Assembly (NCBI GenBank): GCA_019751125.1
Contig: JAIENU010000066.1
Location: 1 to 36,690 of the forward strand
Length of the DNA: 36,690 bases
Source of the DNA: Burkholderiales bacterium
Lineage (GTDB): Bacteria > Pseudomonadota > Gammaproteobacteria > Burkholderiales > SG8-41
Direction of reading: 5' to 3'
Below, one piece after another: positions 18,332 through 25,628 of the stretch. The position numbers and the translations under genes are program-made. Every line of letters starts with the position of its first letter. Positions within the stretch are counted from its first letter, which is position 1. A model generated the notes under the pieces. It did not search any database and was not told where the DNA came from. It saw only the letters and a program-made list of their open reading frames with translations.

Positions 18332-19312
18332 GTGAAATCAAAGACTTGCAAATACATGCTGACGGCGGCGATGACCCTGGCCGGCATCGTTTCCGCACCT
18401 CTGGCTGCACAATCCTTCCCGGCCAAGCCGGTGCGCCTGATCATCCCGTTCTCAGCCGGCGGAGCAGCCGACGTGCCGGGCCGCATCATCACCCAGCGCC
18501 TGGCCGACCAGTTCAAGCAGCAGGTGCTGGTCGACAACCGTCCGGGTGCGGGTTCGACCATTGGCGCCGATATCGCCGCCAAATCACCGCCTGACGGCTA
18601 CACGCTGTTCATGATCAGCAACACCCATTTCGTCAGTGCCGCGTTGTATAAAAAACTGCCCTACGATTCGCTGAACGATTTCACGCCGGTGACCCAGGTC
18701 ACCAGCGCGCCGAATGTGCTGGTGGTACATCCCTCGCTGCCGGCGAAATCGGTGAAGGAACTGATCGCGCTGGCCAAGGCACGGCCGGGCCAGATCGATT
18801 ACGCCTCTTCCGGCAACGGCAGCACCCAGCATTTGACCGGTGCGCTGTTCGCCAACATGGCGGGCATCAAGATCAACCACATCCCGTACCGCGGCAGCGG
18901 TCCGGTGACCACCGATCTGCTTGGCGGCCAGGTGATGGTGGCTTTCCCCGGCATCGCTGGCATGCTGCCGCACATCAAGACCGGCCGGCTGCGCGCACTG
19001 GGTGTGACCGGCGGCAAGCGTTCGCCGGAACTGCCCGAAGTGCCGACCGTGGCCGAAGCCGGAGTCAAGGGCTACGAGATGGTCGCCTGGTTTGGTGTTT
19101 CAGCGCCCAAAGGCCTGCCCCGTGACCTGCAGATGCGCCTGCATGGCGACCTGCTGCGTGTGCTCAAGTCGCCGGAGATGGCAAAAAGCCTGCAGGCCGT
19201 GGGCCAGGAGCCAGCCTGGCAGGATACGCCGGAGAAGTTTTTTGACTTCACCAAGGTTGAGGCTGACAAATGGGCCAAGGTGGTTCGTGCCAGCGGCGCC
19301 GAAATCAACTGA
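18332..19312 (+). CDS. TctC/Bug-family periplasmic substrate-binding protein (first)
   Basis: A secreted receptor of 326 residues. From GTG 18332 the protein starts with KSKTCKYMLTAAMTLAGIVS, a Sec signal peptide with probable cleavage after LAAQ, then the Bug fold: VRLIIPFSAGGAADVPGRI, VDNRPGAGSTIGADIAAKSPPDGYT, PLPAKSVKELIALA-like segment, YRGSGPVTTDLLGGQV and a C-terminal VEADKWAKVV. Bug proteins capture carboxylates and similar metabolites for tripartite tricarboxylate transporters; no tctA/tctB is nearby, so it is an orphan receptor with unknown ligand. GGAG (18320-18323) supports GTG 18332; longer in-frame starts back to 18074 would run through the hairpin array and destroy the signal peptide. 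A strong terminator follows. It is a clear paralogue of the next gene. Confidence 0.9.
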   Translation: MKSKTCKYMLTAAMTLAGIVSAPLAAQSFPAKPVRLIIPFSAGGAADVPGRIITQRLADQFKQQVLVDNRPGAGSTIGADIAAKSPPDGYTLFMISNTHFVSAALYKKLPYDSLNDFTPVTQVTSAPNVLVVHPSLPAKSVKELIALAKARPGQIDYASSGNGSTQHLTGALFANMAGIKINHIPYRGSGPVTTDLLGGQVMVAFPGIAGMLPHIKTGRLRALGVTGGKRSPELPEVPTVAEAGVKGYEMVAWFGVSAPKGLPRDLQMRLHGDLLRVLKSPEMAKSLQAVGQEPAWQDTPEKFFDFTKVEADKWAKVVRASGAEIN

Positions 19313-19333
19313 CGCTGCACCGCATCATCGATC

Positions 19334-19364
19334 ACAACGCCGCCCTCGGGCGGCGTTGTTTTTT
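19334..19364 (+). terminator. Rho-independent terminator after the first Bug gene
   Basis: ACAACGCCGCCC (19334-19345) and GGGCGGCGTTGT (19348-19359) are perfectly complementary, followed by TTTTT (19360-19364). It separates the two tandem Bug receptor genes into independent transcripts. Confidence 0.9.
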
Positions 19365-19451
19365 GTGTACCGGAATGTGCAGCCATTGTTAACATGGTGC
19401 GGTTGTGGAAGCACGTAGTACCGGACCTATAACAATGAAGGAGGAGACAAT

Positions 19452-20417
19452 ATGATGAAACGCAGCTGTTTACCGGTGACATTGGCACTGATGATGGCGG
19501 CCGGCAGCGTGCTGGCGGCGCAGCCTTATCCGCAGCGCCCGGTGCGCATGATCATTCCCTTTGCCGCAGGCGGCGCCACCGACGTGCCGACCCGGCTGAC
19601 CTCGGCCAAGCTCGCCGAACGTCTCGGTCAGCAGTTCGTCATCGACAACCGGCCGGGGCAGGGCGGCGCGCTGGGCACCGCGGTGGCGGCCAAGGCCGAG
19701 CCCGACGGTTACACCATCCTGCAGGCCGCGACTCCATTCGTGGTGAGCCCGCATGTCTACGGCAAACTGTCCTATGACCCGCTGAAGGATTTTGTGCCGG
19801 TGACTCAGTTCGGCTCGGCGCCGAACGTGCTGATGGTGCATCCGACACTGCCTGCGAAATCGGTGAAGGAGCTGATCGCGCTGGCCAACAGCCAGCCCGG
19901 CAAGCTCGACTGGGCATCTTCCGGCACCGGCGGCGGCCAGCATCTGTTCGGCGAGCTGTTCATGTCCATGGCCAACATCAAGGTCACGCACGTCTCGTAC
20001 AAGGGCAGTGGCGCCGCGATTGCCGACATGCTGGGGGGGCAGGTCAGGATTGGGTTCCCGGGCATCGCGATTGCGCTGCAGCACCACCGCGCCGGACGCC
20101 TGCTGGCGCTGGCCGTGACCACTGCGCAGCGTTCGCAGCAGATGCCCGACGTGCCCAGCATCGCCGAGGCCGGCGTTCCCGGCTATGAGGCAACGTTCTG
20201 GATGGGCATGTCGGTGCCCAAGGGCACACCCAAAGCAATCATCGACCTGCTGCACCGTGAAACCACGGCCCTGCTGAAATCCCCGGATCTGGTCGAAGGT
20301 TTCCGCCGTGCCGGCACCGATGCGGCGCCGTCAACACCGGCGGAGTTCGGCCGTTTCATCCAGTCGGAATACGACAAATGGGGCAAGGTGATCCGCGCCG
20401 TGGGCATCAAGGCCTGA
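19452..20417 (+). CDS. TctC/Bug-family periplasmic substrate-binding protein (second)
   Basis: The 321-residue protein has a signal peptide (MMKRSCLPVTLALMMAAG, probable cleavage after VLAA) and the Bug pattern VRMIIPFAAGGATDVPTRL, DNRPGQGGALGTAVAAKAEPDGYT, SAPNVLMVHPTLPAKSVKELIALA, YKGSGAAIADMLGGQV and EYDKWGKVIRAVGIKA. It shares long identical stretches with the preceding gene (for example PAKSVKELIALA), so the pair arose by duplication. The ligand-contacting loops differ, suggesting different substrates. AAGGAGG (19438-19444) sits 7 bp before the ATG, a strong ribosome binding site. A bidirectional terminator follows. No transporter membrane gene is present. Confidence 0.92.
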   Translation: MMKRSCLPVTLALMMAAGSVLAAQPYPQRPVRMIIPFAAGGATDVPTRLTSAKLAERLGQQFVIDNRPGQGGALGTAVAAKAEPDGYTILQAATPFVVSPHVYGKLSYDPLKDFVPVTQFGSAPNVLMVHPTLPAKSVKELIALANSQPGKLDWASSGTGGGQHLFGELFMSMANIKVTHVSYKGSGAAIADMLGGQVRIGFPGIAIALQHHRAGRLLALAVTTAQRSQQMPDVPSIAEAGVPGYEATFWMGMSVPKGTPKAIIDLLHRETTALLKSPDLVEGFRRAGTDAAPSTPAEFGRFIQSEYDKWGKVIRAVGIKA

Positions 20418-20435
20418 ACAAGGCAGGGCCCAAAG

Positions 20436-20463
20436 AAAAAGCCGCGCAATGCGCGGCTTTTTT
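20436..20463. terminator. Bidirectional rho-independent terminator
   Basis: GCCGCGC (20441-20447), loop AAT and GCGCGGC (20451-20457) form a GC stem flanked by an A-run (20436-20440) and a T-run (20458-20463). It can stop transcription from the second Bug gene and from the opposing dioxygenase gene. Confidence 0.9.
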
Positions 20464-20477
20464 CATGCCGCCGATAC

Positions 20478-21362
20478 TCAGGCGGCGCTGCGTTGCGGCC
20501 ACATTGCGGCAAGGCCGTCGGCGTCAGTGGCAGTGATCGTGGTGCGGATCATGTAACGCGGCTGGTCGTCGGGCCAGGGGCGGCCGCGATGCATCGTGGC
20601 ACGGTTGTCCCACATCACCACGTCGCCGGCCTGCCAGCGGTGCTGGTAGATCTGCTCCGGCTGCGTCGCCAGCGCGGTCAGTTCGTCGATCAGGCGCAGC
20701 GAATCCTCGCGCGACAGGCCGTCGATGGCATAGGTGTGCGAGGCAATGTACAACGCGTCACGGCCGTTCACCGGATTGCGCCAGCGCATGCGCCAGGACA
20801 CCGGCGGCATTGCGGACCGTTCGCGCTCGGAGGCCAGATGCGGGGCGATCTTGCCGCGCGAGTGGGCATAGTCATGCCAGGCGCAGGCGCTGTCGAGGCG
20901 CGCACGCAGTTCCGGTGACAGGCGCTGCCAGGCGCTGCGCATCGACACAAATTCGGTTTCGCCGCCGTGGGTGGGGATGGTGCGCGCAGACAGCACCGAG
21001 GCCAGTGCCGGCGGAATCTTGAAGCAGCTGTCGGTGTGCCAGAGCTGGTTGGCGCGGGCGCGGAGCTCTTCCTTGTGGCCGGGCTTGACCAGCGAGCCAT
21101 CGGGCTCGACGTTGGTGAGAATGCTGAACTGCGTGCCTTCGCCGCGTGAGGCGGCCTTGGCGGTTTCGAGTGGGCCGAAGCGTCTGGAGTAGGCGAGCTG
21201 CAGTTCGTCGGTGATCGGCTGTTTGCGGAACACCAGCACCGAATGTTCCTCGAAGGCGGCGCGAACTGCCGCATAAACTGCCTCGTCGGCAGCCACTTCG
21301 GCCATGCCGACACCGCGGATTTCCGCGGCAAAACCGGGTCCCAGCTTGATGACTTCCATCAT
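20478..21362 (-). CDS. TauD/TfdA-family Fe(II)/2-oxoglutarate dioxygenase
   Basis: A 294-residue dioxygenase. The iron-binding facial triad is present: His109 and Asp111 in QLWHTDSCF, and His258 in NRATMHRGRPW; Arg269 and Arg273 downstream can bind 2-oxoglutarate. Family members hydroxylate sulfonates, aryloxyacetates and other small acids, coupling to 2-oxoglutarate decarboxylation; which substrate applies here cannot be told. GGAGGAG lies just before the ATG at 21362. It is the last gene of a short minus-strand set with the PIN protein and thioesterase. Its neighbours, two orphan Bug receptors, would suit uptake and breakdown of an organic acid, but that link is inference. Confidence 0.92.
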   Translation of the reverse strand: MMEVIKLGPGFAAEIRGVGMAEVAADEAVYAAVRAAFEEHSVLVFRKQPITDELQLAYSRRFGPLETAKAASRGEGTQFSILTNVEPDGSLVKPGHKEELRARANQLWHTDSCFKIPPALASVLSARTIPTHGGETEFVSMRSAWQRLSPELRARLDSACAWHDYAHSRGKIAPHLASERERSAMPPVSWRMRWRNPVNGRDALYIASHTYAIDGLSREDSLRLIDELTALATQPEQIYQHRWQAGDVVMWDNRATMHRGRPWPDDQPRYMIRTTITATDADGLAAMWPQRSAA

Positions 21363-21395
21363 GATCTCCTCCAGCGCAGCCGTCCTTGCGGCGTC

Positions 21396-21836
21396 TTACG
21401 CTGATTCTACGCGTGGCAGCGCCGTATATGCGGCTGGAGTCACGATATGGAACGGCAGTGCATGGCGGGGGCGGGCCATGCGCAGCAATTCGCGATCGCG
21501 GGTGATCAGCGCGAATGCGGAATGACTTGCGGCGAGCTCAAGGAATTTCTGGTCATCGGCATCGGCGCAGCGCGGCAATTGCGGATCCGGAGCTGTGACC
21601 ACCAGCCGTGCGAGCTGCCGGCATTGCGCGAGGGCGTGTTCGATGCCGGCAGCATCCAGTGTCCAGCGTTGCAGCGGATAGGCGAGCACCCGTGTCAGTT
21701 CTTCAAGACAGGCCGCGTCGATGATCACTTCAGCGCGGCCCGCCGCAACATCCTCGCGCACAGTTGCGAGTGCGGTGTCCCCGAACACCAGCCAGTCCAG
21801 CCAGACGTTGCTGTCGAGGACGAGCAGGCGCGGCAT
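21396..21836 (-). CDS. PIN-domain protein (putative toxin-like RNase)
   Basis: A 146-residue single PIN domain. Acidic active-site candidates are Asp8 (VLDSNVWLDW), Glu45/Glu46 (ACLEELTRVL), Asp94/Asp95 (CADADDQKFLELA) and Asp114 (ITRDRELL), the arrangement seen in the COG1569-type PIN proteins annotated as putative toxin-antitoxin components. These cleave RNA using Mg or Mn. No antitoxin-like small DNA-binding gene is adjacent: the upstream partner, 4 bp away, is a thioesterase. It may therefore be an orphan PIN RNase rather than a working toxin. Confidence 0.82.
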   Translation of the reverse strand: MPRLLVLDSNVWLDWLVFGDTALATVREDVAAGRAEVIIDAACLEELTRVLAYPLQRWTLDAAGIEHALAQCRQLARLVVTAPDPQLPRCADADDQKFLELAASHSAFALITRDRELLRMARPRHALPFHIVTPAAYTALPRVESA

Positions 21837-21840
21837 CGGA

Positions 21841-22290
21841 TCAGGCGGTCTTGGGTTTCAGTGATTTCCAGGTCGAGGTGGCCCAGGCCACCAGTTCACC
21901 GTTCTGATCGACCAGCTCGGCGCGCAGGAATGAAATGCTGCGGCCGTGGCGGATGAAACGCGCGGTGCAGACCATCCGGCCGGTGCGTGCGGTGTTGAGG
22001 TACTGCACCTTCATTTCGAGGGTGGCGCCGGGGCCGCTGGTCCGGTGCAGCAGATGGCCCATCGATACATCGAGCACAAAGGCGGTGACGCCGCCGTGGA
22101 TGCCGCCCTGGGGATTAAGCATGAATTCGTGGAGGTCGAATTCGATGCGGCATTCGTCAGCGGTGTAGCTGATGTCGAGTCCGTAAAAGCGGGCGAGGAA
22201 GAATTTGCCGAAGTCCTGCTCGTGGCTGGCCAGTGCCTCCTCGAAGGCGCGGCGTGCGGTGGTTTCGTCGATGCGGGGTCTGCTGGGCAT
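21841..22290 (-). CDS. PaaI-family hotdog thioesterase
   Basis: A 149-residue hotdog-fold protein with the PaaI-type signature GGIHGGVTAFVLD (His65-Gly66-Gly67, Asp74). Enzymes of this family hydrolyse aryl- or acyl-CoA thioesters in the cytoplasm, with the HGG turn binding the thioester and the Asp activating water. The C-terminal half (MKVQYLNTARTGRM ... GRSISFLRAELVDQNGELVAWATSTW) is also typical. It is the first gene of thioesterase-PIN-dioxygenase on the minus strand. ATG 22290 is preceded by no clear Shine-Dalgarno. The true substrate is unknown. Confidence 0.88.
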   Translation of the reverse strand: MPSRPRIDETTARRAFEEALASHEQDFGKFFLARFYGLDISYTADECRIEFDLHEFMLNPQGGIHGGVTAFVLDVSMGHLLHRTSGPGATLEMKVQYLNTARTGRMVCTARFIRHGRSISFLRAELVDQNGELVAWATSTWKSLKPKTA

Positions 22291-22341
22291 ATTGAATGGC
22301 GGAATGAGGGGCTGAAAGGGAGGGCGAAAAAAGCCGACATG

Positions 22342-22369
22342 CTAACACCGCGGGCTGCGCTGTTATAGT
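22342..22369 (+). promoter_or_regulatory. Probable promoter of the third Bug receptor gene
   Basis: CTAACA (22342-22347), a 16-bp spacer and TGT-TATAGT with TATAGT at 22364-22369 (extended -10) make a good sigma-70 promoter. The leader before ATG 22457 would be about 80 nt and contains the hairpin GGCGC-GCACAA-GCGCC. Confidence 0.55.
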
Positions 22370-22456
22370 TGAAGAAAAGTGCTTGAGCAGAAGCAATGAG
22401 CGAGTAGCGGTTTACGGATGACGGCGCGCACAAGCGCCGCAAGCTGAGGAGACTTC

Positions 22457-23440
22457 ATGAAGTGCTGGCAAGGGGTGACCGTAATCCTGGGTTTGCTGCT
22501 TCCGTGCTGGACGCTGGCGCAGCCGGCGTGGAAACCCGAGCGTAATGTCGAAATCATTGTCGGCACTGCCGCCGGTGCCGCTCCCGACAAGACTGCAAGG
22601 CTGATCCAGAAGCTGTGGCAGGAGCGGCGCATTTATGACGGACCGCTGACCGTGGTCAACAAGCCAGGCGGCGGCAATGTCATCGCCTGGAGTTATCTGA
22701 ACCAGCAAGCCGGCAACGGCCATTACCAGATGATCGGCAACCTCAATGTGCTGATCAGCCGCGCGCTGGGCGCGAGCCCGTACGGCCATGGCGATTTCAC
22801 CTGGATCGCAACGCTGTTCGACGAATATTTTGCATTGTCGGTACGCAGTGAATCGCCGCTGGCGAACGGCCGCGACCTGATCGCCCGCCTGCAGAAGGAT
22901 CCCGCTGCGCTTGCCATCGGTGTATCGACTTCAATCGGCGGCGCGAATCATCTTTCGGTGGCGCTGGCGCTGGCCCGCGCCGGCATCGATCCACGCAAGG
23001 TGCGCTTTGTGGCCTTCAAGGGCAGTGCCGAATCAGTGACTGCACTGCTTGGCGGCCATGTCGATGCGGTGTCGACCGCGGCTTCGGCGACGGTGTCCTT
23101 TGTGCGCGCTGGTCAGCTGCGCACGATTGCGGTGTCCGCGCCGCAGCGCTTGGGCGGCGTGCTCGCCGGCGCGCCGACCTGGAATGAACTGGGAGTGAAG
23201 GCGACGATGACCAATTTCCGCGCGGTGATGGCGCCAAGGGGCACGGCGCCGGTGGTGGTGCGTTTCTGGGAAAGCCGCTACGCCCAGCTTTCCGCCGAGG
23301 ATGAATGGAAAAAAGACCTTGAGGCCAATCTCTGGGCGTGGAATTTTCTTGATGCGGCGAAGACCGTGGCTGCGGTCAATGAATACGCGGGTGATGTTGA
23401 TGGGCTGGTGGGCACGTTGGGGTTGCGCAAGCCGCAATAG
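22457..23440 (+). CDS. TctC/Bug-family periplasmic substrate-binding protein (third, divergent)
   Basis: A 327-residue protein with a short signal peptide (MKCWQGVTVILGLLLPCWTLAQ) and a recognisable Bug core: VEIIVGTAAGAAPDKTARLIQKLWQE, TVVNKPGGGNVIAWSYLNQQ, FVAFKGSAESVTALLGGHVDAVSTAAS and APTWNELGVKATM. It diverges strongly from the two Bug genes at 18332 and 19452, with GTAAGAAPDKTAR replacing the usual PFxxGGxxD motif, so it belongs to another Bug subgroup and probably binds a different ligand. GAGGAG (22446-22451) is the ribosome binding site. No tctA/tctB is nearby. It converges on yaiI with repeat copy 6 between. Confidence 0.87.
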   Translation: MKCWQGVTVILGLLLPCWTLAQPAWKPERNVEIIVGTAAGAAPDKTARLIQKLWQERRIYDGPLTVVNKPGGGNVIAWSYLNQQAGNGHYQMIGNLNVLISRALGASPYGHGDFTWIATLFDEYFALSVRSESPLANGRDLIARLQKDPAALAIGVSTSIGGANHLSVALALARAGIDPRKVRFVAFKGSAESVTALLGGHVDAVSTAASATVSFVRAGQLRTIAVSAPQRLGGVLAGAPTWNELGVKATMTNFRAVMAPRGTAPVVVRFWESRYAQLSAEDEWKKDLEANLWAWNFLDAAKTVAAVNEYAGDVDGLVGTLGLRKPQ

Positions 23441-23451
23441 CAACCCATGCC

Positions 23452-23482
23452 AAACAATGACTCATAAGCCATTGTTTTAATT
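23452..23482 (+). repeat. Dispersed 18-bp intergenic repeat, copy 6, with hairpin
   Basis: The core TAAGCCATTGTTTTAATT (23465-23482, 17/18) lies between the converging third Bug gene and yaiI. Its CATTGTTT (23470-23477) pairs with AAACAATG (23452-23459) across a 10-nt loop that contains the TAAGC. Confidence 0.85.
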
Positions 23483-23489
23483 AACTATT

Positions 23490-23942
23490 TTATGCCTTGT
23501 TCTGCTGTGACAACCAGCGATCAAGCTCTGCGGCGAAGGCTTTGCGGTCGGCAAGGCTCAATGCCGGCGGCCCGCCGGTGTCAACACCGCTGCTGCGCAG
23601 GGTGTCCATGAAGTTGCGCATGTCGAGCAGGCCCCTGATGTTGTCGCCGGTGTAACGCTCGCCGCGCGGATTGAGCGCGCTGGCACCCTTGTCGATGACC
23701 GCGGCAGCCAGCGGAATGTCGGCCGTGATCACCAGATCGCCGGCTGCAATGGCATCGGTGATGTGGCGGTCGGCGACATCAAATCCCTGGGGCACCTGGA
23801 CCATCGCAATCCACGGCGAGCGCGGCACCTGCAACGCGCGGTTGGCGACCAGCGTCAGCCGGGTCGAGGTGCGGCCGGCCGCGCGGTAGAGAATGTCCTT
23901 GATGACCGCAGGGCAGGCATCGGCATCCACCCAGATGGCCAT
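23490..23942 (-). CDS. yaiI: YaiI/YqxD family protein (UPF0178, DUF188)
   Basis: A 150-residue cytoplasmic protein of unknown function. It begins with the family hallmark [22 protein letters not shown] and carries [30 protein letters not shown], both highly conserved in UPF0178. The fold is PIN-like with conserved acidic residues (Asp6, Asp8 and the ITADIPLA Asp), so a nuclease role has been suggested, but I know of no assigned reaction. It follows the rhodanese gene after 12 bp and is probably co-transcribed with it. Confidence 0.9.
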   Translation of the reverse strand: MAIWVDADACPAVIKDILYRAAGRTSTRLTLVANRALQVPRSPWIAMVQVPQGFDVADRHITDAIAAGDLVITADIPLAAAVIDKGASALNPRGERYTGDNIRGLLDMRNFMDTLRSSGVDTGGPPALSLADRKAFAAELDRWLSQQNKA

Positions 23943-23954
23943 GCGCAGCCGCCT

Positions 23955-25553
23955 TCAGTGCGCAGGAAGCCTGAATACCGCCTTGTCCTGTTCGCCGAGC
24001 TGGGCCATCAGCCCGGTTTCCCAGGCGAGGTACTGCTTCATCGCCTCGCGGTTGCCGGCGTGGCGATCATGGACAAAGAACAGGTAGTCGATGCAGTCGC
24101 GGTCGGCCGGGCTGTCCGGTGTTGCCACCGTGGCATGACCGGCCGCGGTCCAGGCGGCGAGGCCGCCCTTCAACAGCTGGACATCGCGGATGCCGGCATC
24201 CAGCAGTTCGGTGGCGGCGAGTCGTGCAACATCGCTGTCACCGACCAGCACCACGGGTTGTTTCGCATTTTTTGCATCGGCAGCGATGCGGGTGCGAATG
24301 CTCCAGCGGCTGCCGGGGATGTGGGCTTTGCGGAACGCCATGCTGGCGCCGACATCGATGACGGTGCAGGCCTGGGTGTCGATCAGGGATTTCAGCGCAG
24401 CGGCTTCGATCACCGGCAGTTGCGGCAGGGCCGGAGACGGGACGGCGGGCACAGCCAGCGCCGCCTTGACGCCGCCTTCAAGCACATGGGCTTCGCAGCC
24501 AAGCTGTGTGAGCCAGCTTGCCACCACCGGCGCGCGCACCGCTTCACCGCCGTCGATCAGTACGATGCGCGAGTTGCGCACGCCGACCCACTGGTCGGTG
24601 GCCTGGATCAGCTGGCCGCCGGGGGTGTGCTGGGCGCCGGGTATCGAGCCCTTGGCGAATTCCTCGGGGGTGCGCACATCGCAGAGATAGGTGGTGCGTT
24701 CGGCATCCTTGAACCATGCCGTGACTTCCGCAGGACTGACGCTGCGCAGTTTGAAGCGCGCCATCAGTTCGCGCGCGGCCTGCTGTTGCGCGGGCAATGC
24801 AGCGGCATCGAGGGTTTCGGGATAACGCAGCGTCGAGCCATGCTCGAGCTTGAGGTCAGACAGGAACCAGCCCTGGGTGCCGTTTTCCAGCGCGTACACC
24901 GGGTTCGGCACGCCGAAATTGATCAGCGTCTGCGCGCCGAGGATGGAGCGCGTGCGGCCGGCGCAGTTGACGACAATCTTGGTCTTCGGGTTTTTCACCA
25001 TGCTCGCCACGCGGTACGGCAGCTCTGCATTCGGACAGCAGGTGCTGCCGGGTATGGTCATCTTGTGGTGTTCATGCAGCGGGCGGCCGTCGAACAGCAC
25101 AAAGTCTTCGCCGGTTTCGCGCATCCGCACCAGGTCCTGGGCGGTGATGCGCGGCGTGTTGTAGGCATGTTCAACCATTTCGCCGAACAGCTTGCTCGGC
25201 ACGTTGACGCCCTTGAACAGCGGGTAGCCTGCGGCCTTCCAGCTGCTGATGCCGCCGTCGAGCACTGCAAGGTTGCTGTAACCGGCTGCTGCAAGACGGG
25301 CCACGGCGCGTTGCGCGACGCCGGAGCGGCCATCATCGCAAAGCACGATGCGTGCAGTCTTGCGCGGCACCAGCGCGGCAATGCCCAGTTCGAGGCGGCT
25401 GTACGGCAGTGGCGTCGCAAACAGCAGGTGGTCTTCGCCGAATTCGCCGTCTTCGCGCACGTCCAGCAGCGCGATTTCGCCGCCGTCATGCAAGGCGGCC
25501 TGCAGGGCCGCGGGGGTAAGCGTGGCATGTGACTTGGTGGGTGCTGTGCTCAT
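23955..25553 (-). CDS. Four-domain rhodanese-like protein
   Basis: From ATG 25553 (GGAG a few bases upstream) the product has 532 residues arranged as four consecutive rhodanese-like domains, each introduced by an LLDVR/LFDGR/LCDVR/VIDVG motif. Domain 1 has Cys72 in VLCDDGRSG and domain 2 has Cys197 in VNCAGRTRS, a good sulfurtransferase loop. Domain 3 (LIDGGEAVRAP) and domain 4 (LVGDSDVAR) have Asp where the persulfide Cys should be, so they are probably structural. Rhodaneses carry sulfane sulfur from thiosulfate or persulfides; no signal peptide is seen, so it is cytosolic. It lies downstream of rhlE and is followed by yaiI. An upstream in-frame ATG at 25574 is less likely. Confidence 0.9.
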   Translation of the reverse strand: MSTAPTKSHATLTPAALQAALHDGGEIALLDVREDGEFGEDHLLFATPLPYSRLELGIAALVPRKTARIVLCDDGRSGVAQRAVARLAAAGYSNLAVLDGGISSWKAAGYPLFKGVNVPSKLFGEMVEHAYNTPRITAQDLVRMRETGEDFVLFDGRPLHEHHKMTIPGSTCCPNAELPYRVASMVKNPKTKIVVNCAGRTRSILGAQTLINFGVPNPVYALENGTQGWFLSDLKLEHGSTLRYPETLDAAALPAQQQAARELMARFKLRSVSPAEVTAWFKDAERTTYLCDVRTPEEFAKGSIPGAQHTPGGQLIQATDQWVGVRNSRIVLIDGGEAVRAPVVASWLTQLGCEAHVLEGGVKAALAVPAVPSPALPQLPVIEAAALKSLIDTQACTVIDVGASMAFRKAHIPGSRWSIRTRIAADAKNAKQPVVLVGDSDVARLAATELLDAGIRDVQLLKGGLAAWTAAGHATVATPDSPADRDCIDYLFFVHDRHAGNREAMKQYLAWETGLMAQLGEQDKAVFRLPAH

Positions 25554-25589
25554 CTCGACTCCGTAATTCAGCAAAAATGCAGCACAGTC

Positions 25590-25612
25590 CCGGCAGCACG
25601 ATCGTGCGCCGG
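25590..25612 (-). other. Hairpin between rhlE and the rhodanese gene
   Basis: CCGGC (25590-25594) pairs with GCCGG (25608-25612) and encloses the palindrome GCACGATCGTGC, with one bulged base. On the minus strand a TTTTT run follows after about a dozen bases. It could attenuate transcription between the two genes. Confidence 0.35.
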
Positions 25613-25628
25613 AGACGGCTGCTACCGG

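Noticed and set aside
19380-19390. AGCCATTGTT before the second Bug gene, resembling the dispersed repeat
   Set aside because: Only ten bases match; the TTTATT half is absent, so it was not counted as a copy.
21396-21836. A complete PIN-based toxin-antitoxin module
   Set aside because: No antitoxin-like gene lies on either side.
23763-25532. A 589-codon plus-strand frame opposite the rhodanese and yaiI genes
   Set aside because: Gly/Ala/His-rich shadow with no motif; the minus strand has four clear rhodanese domains.
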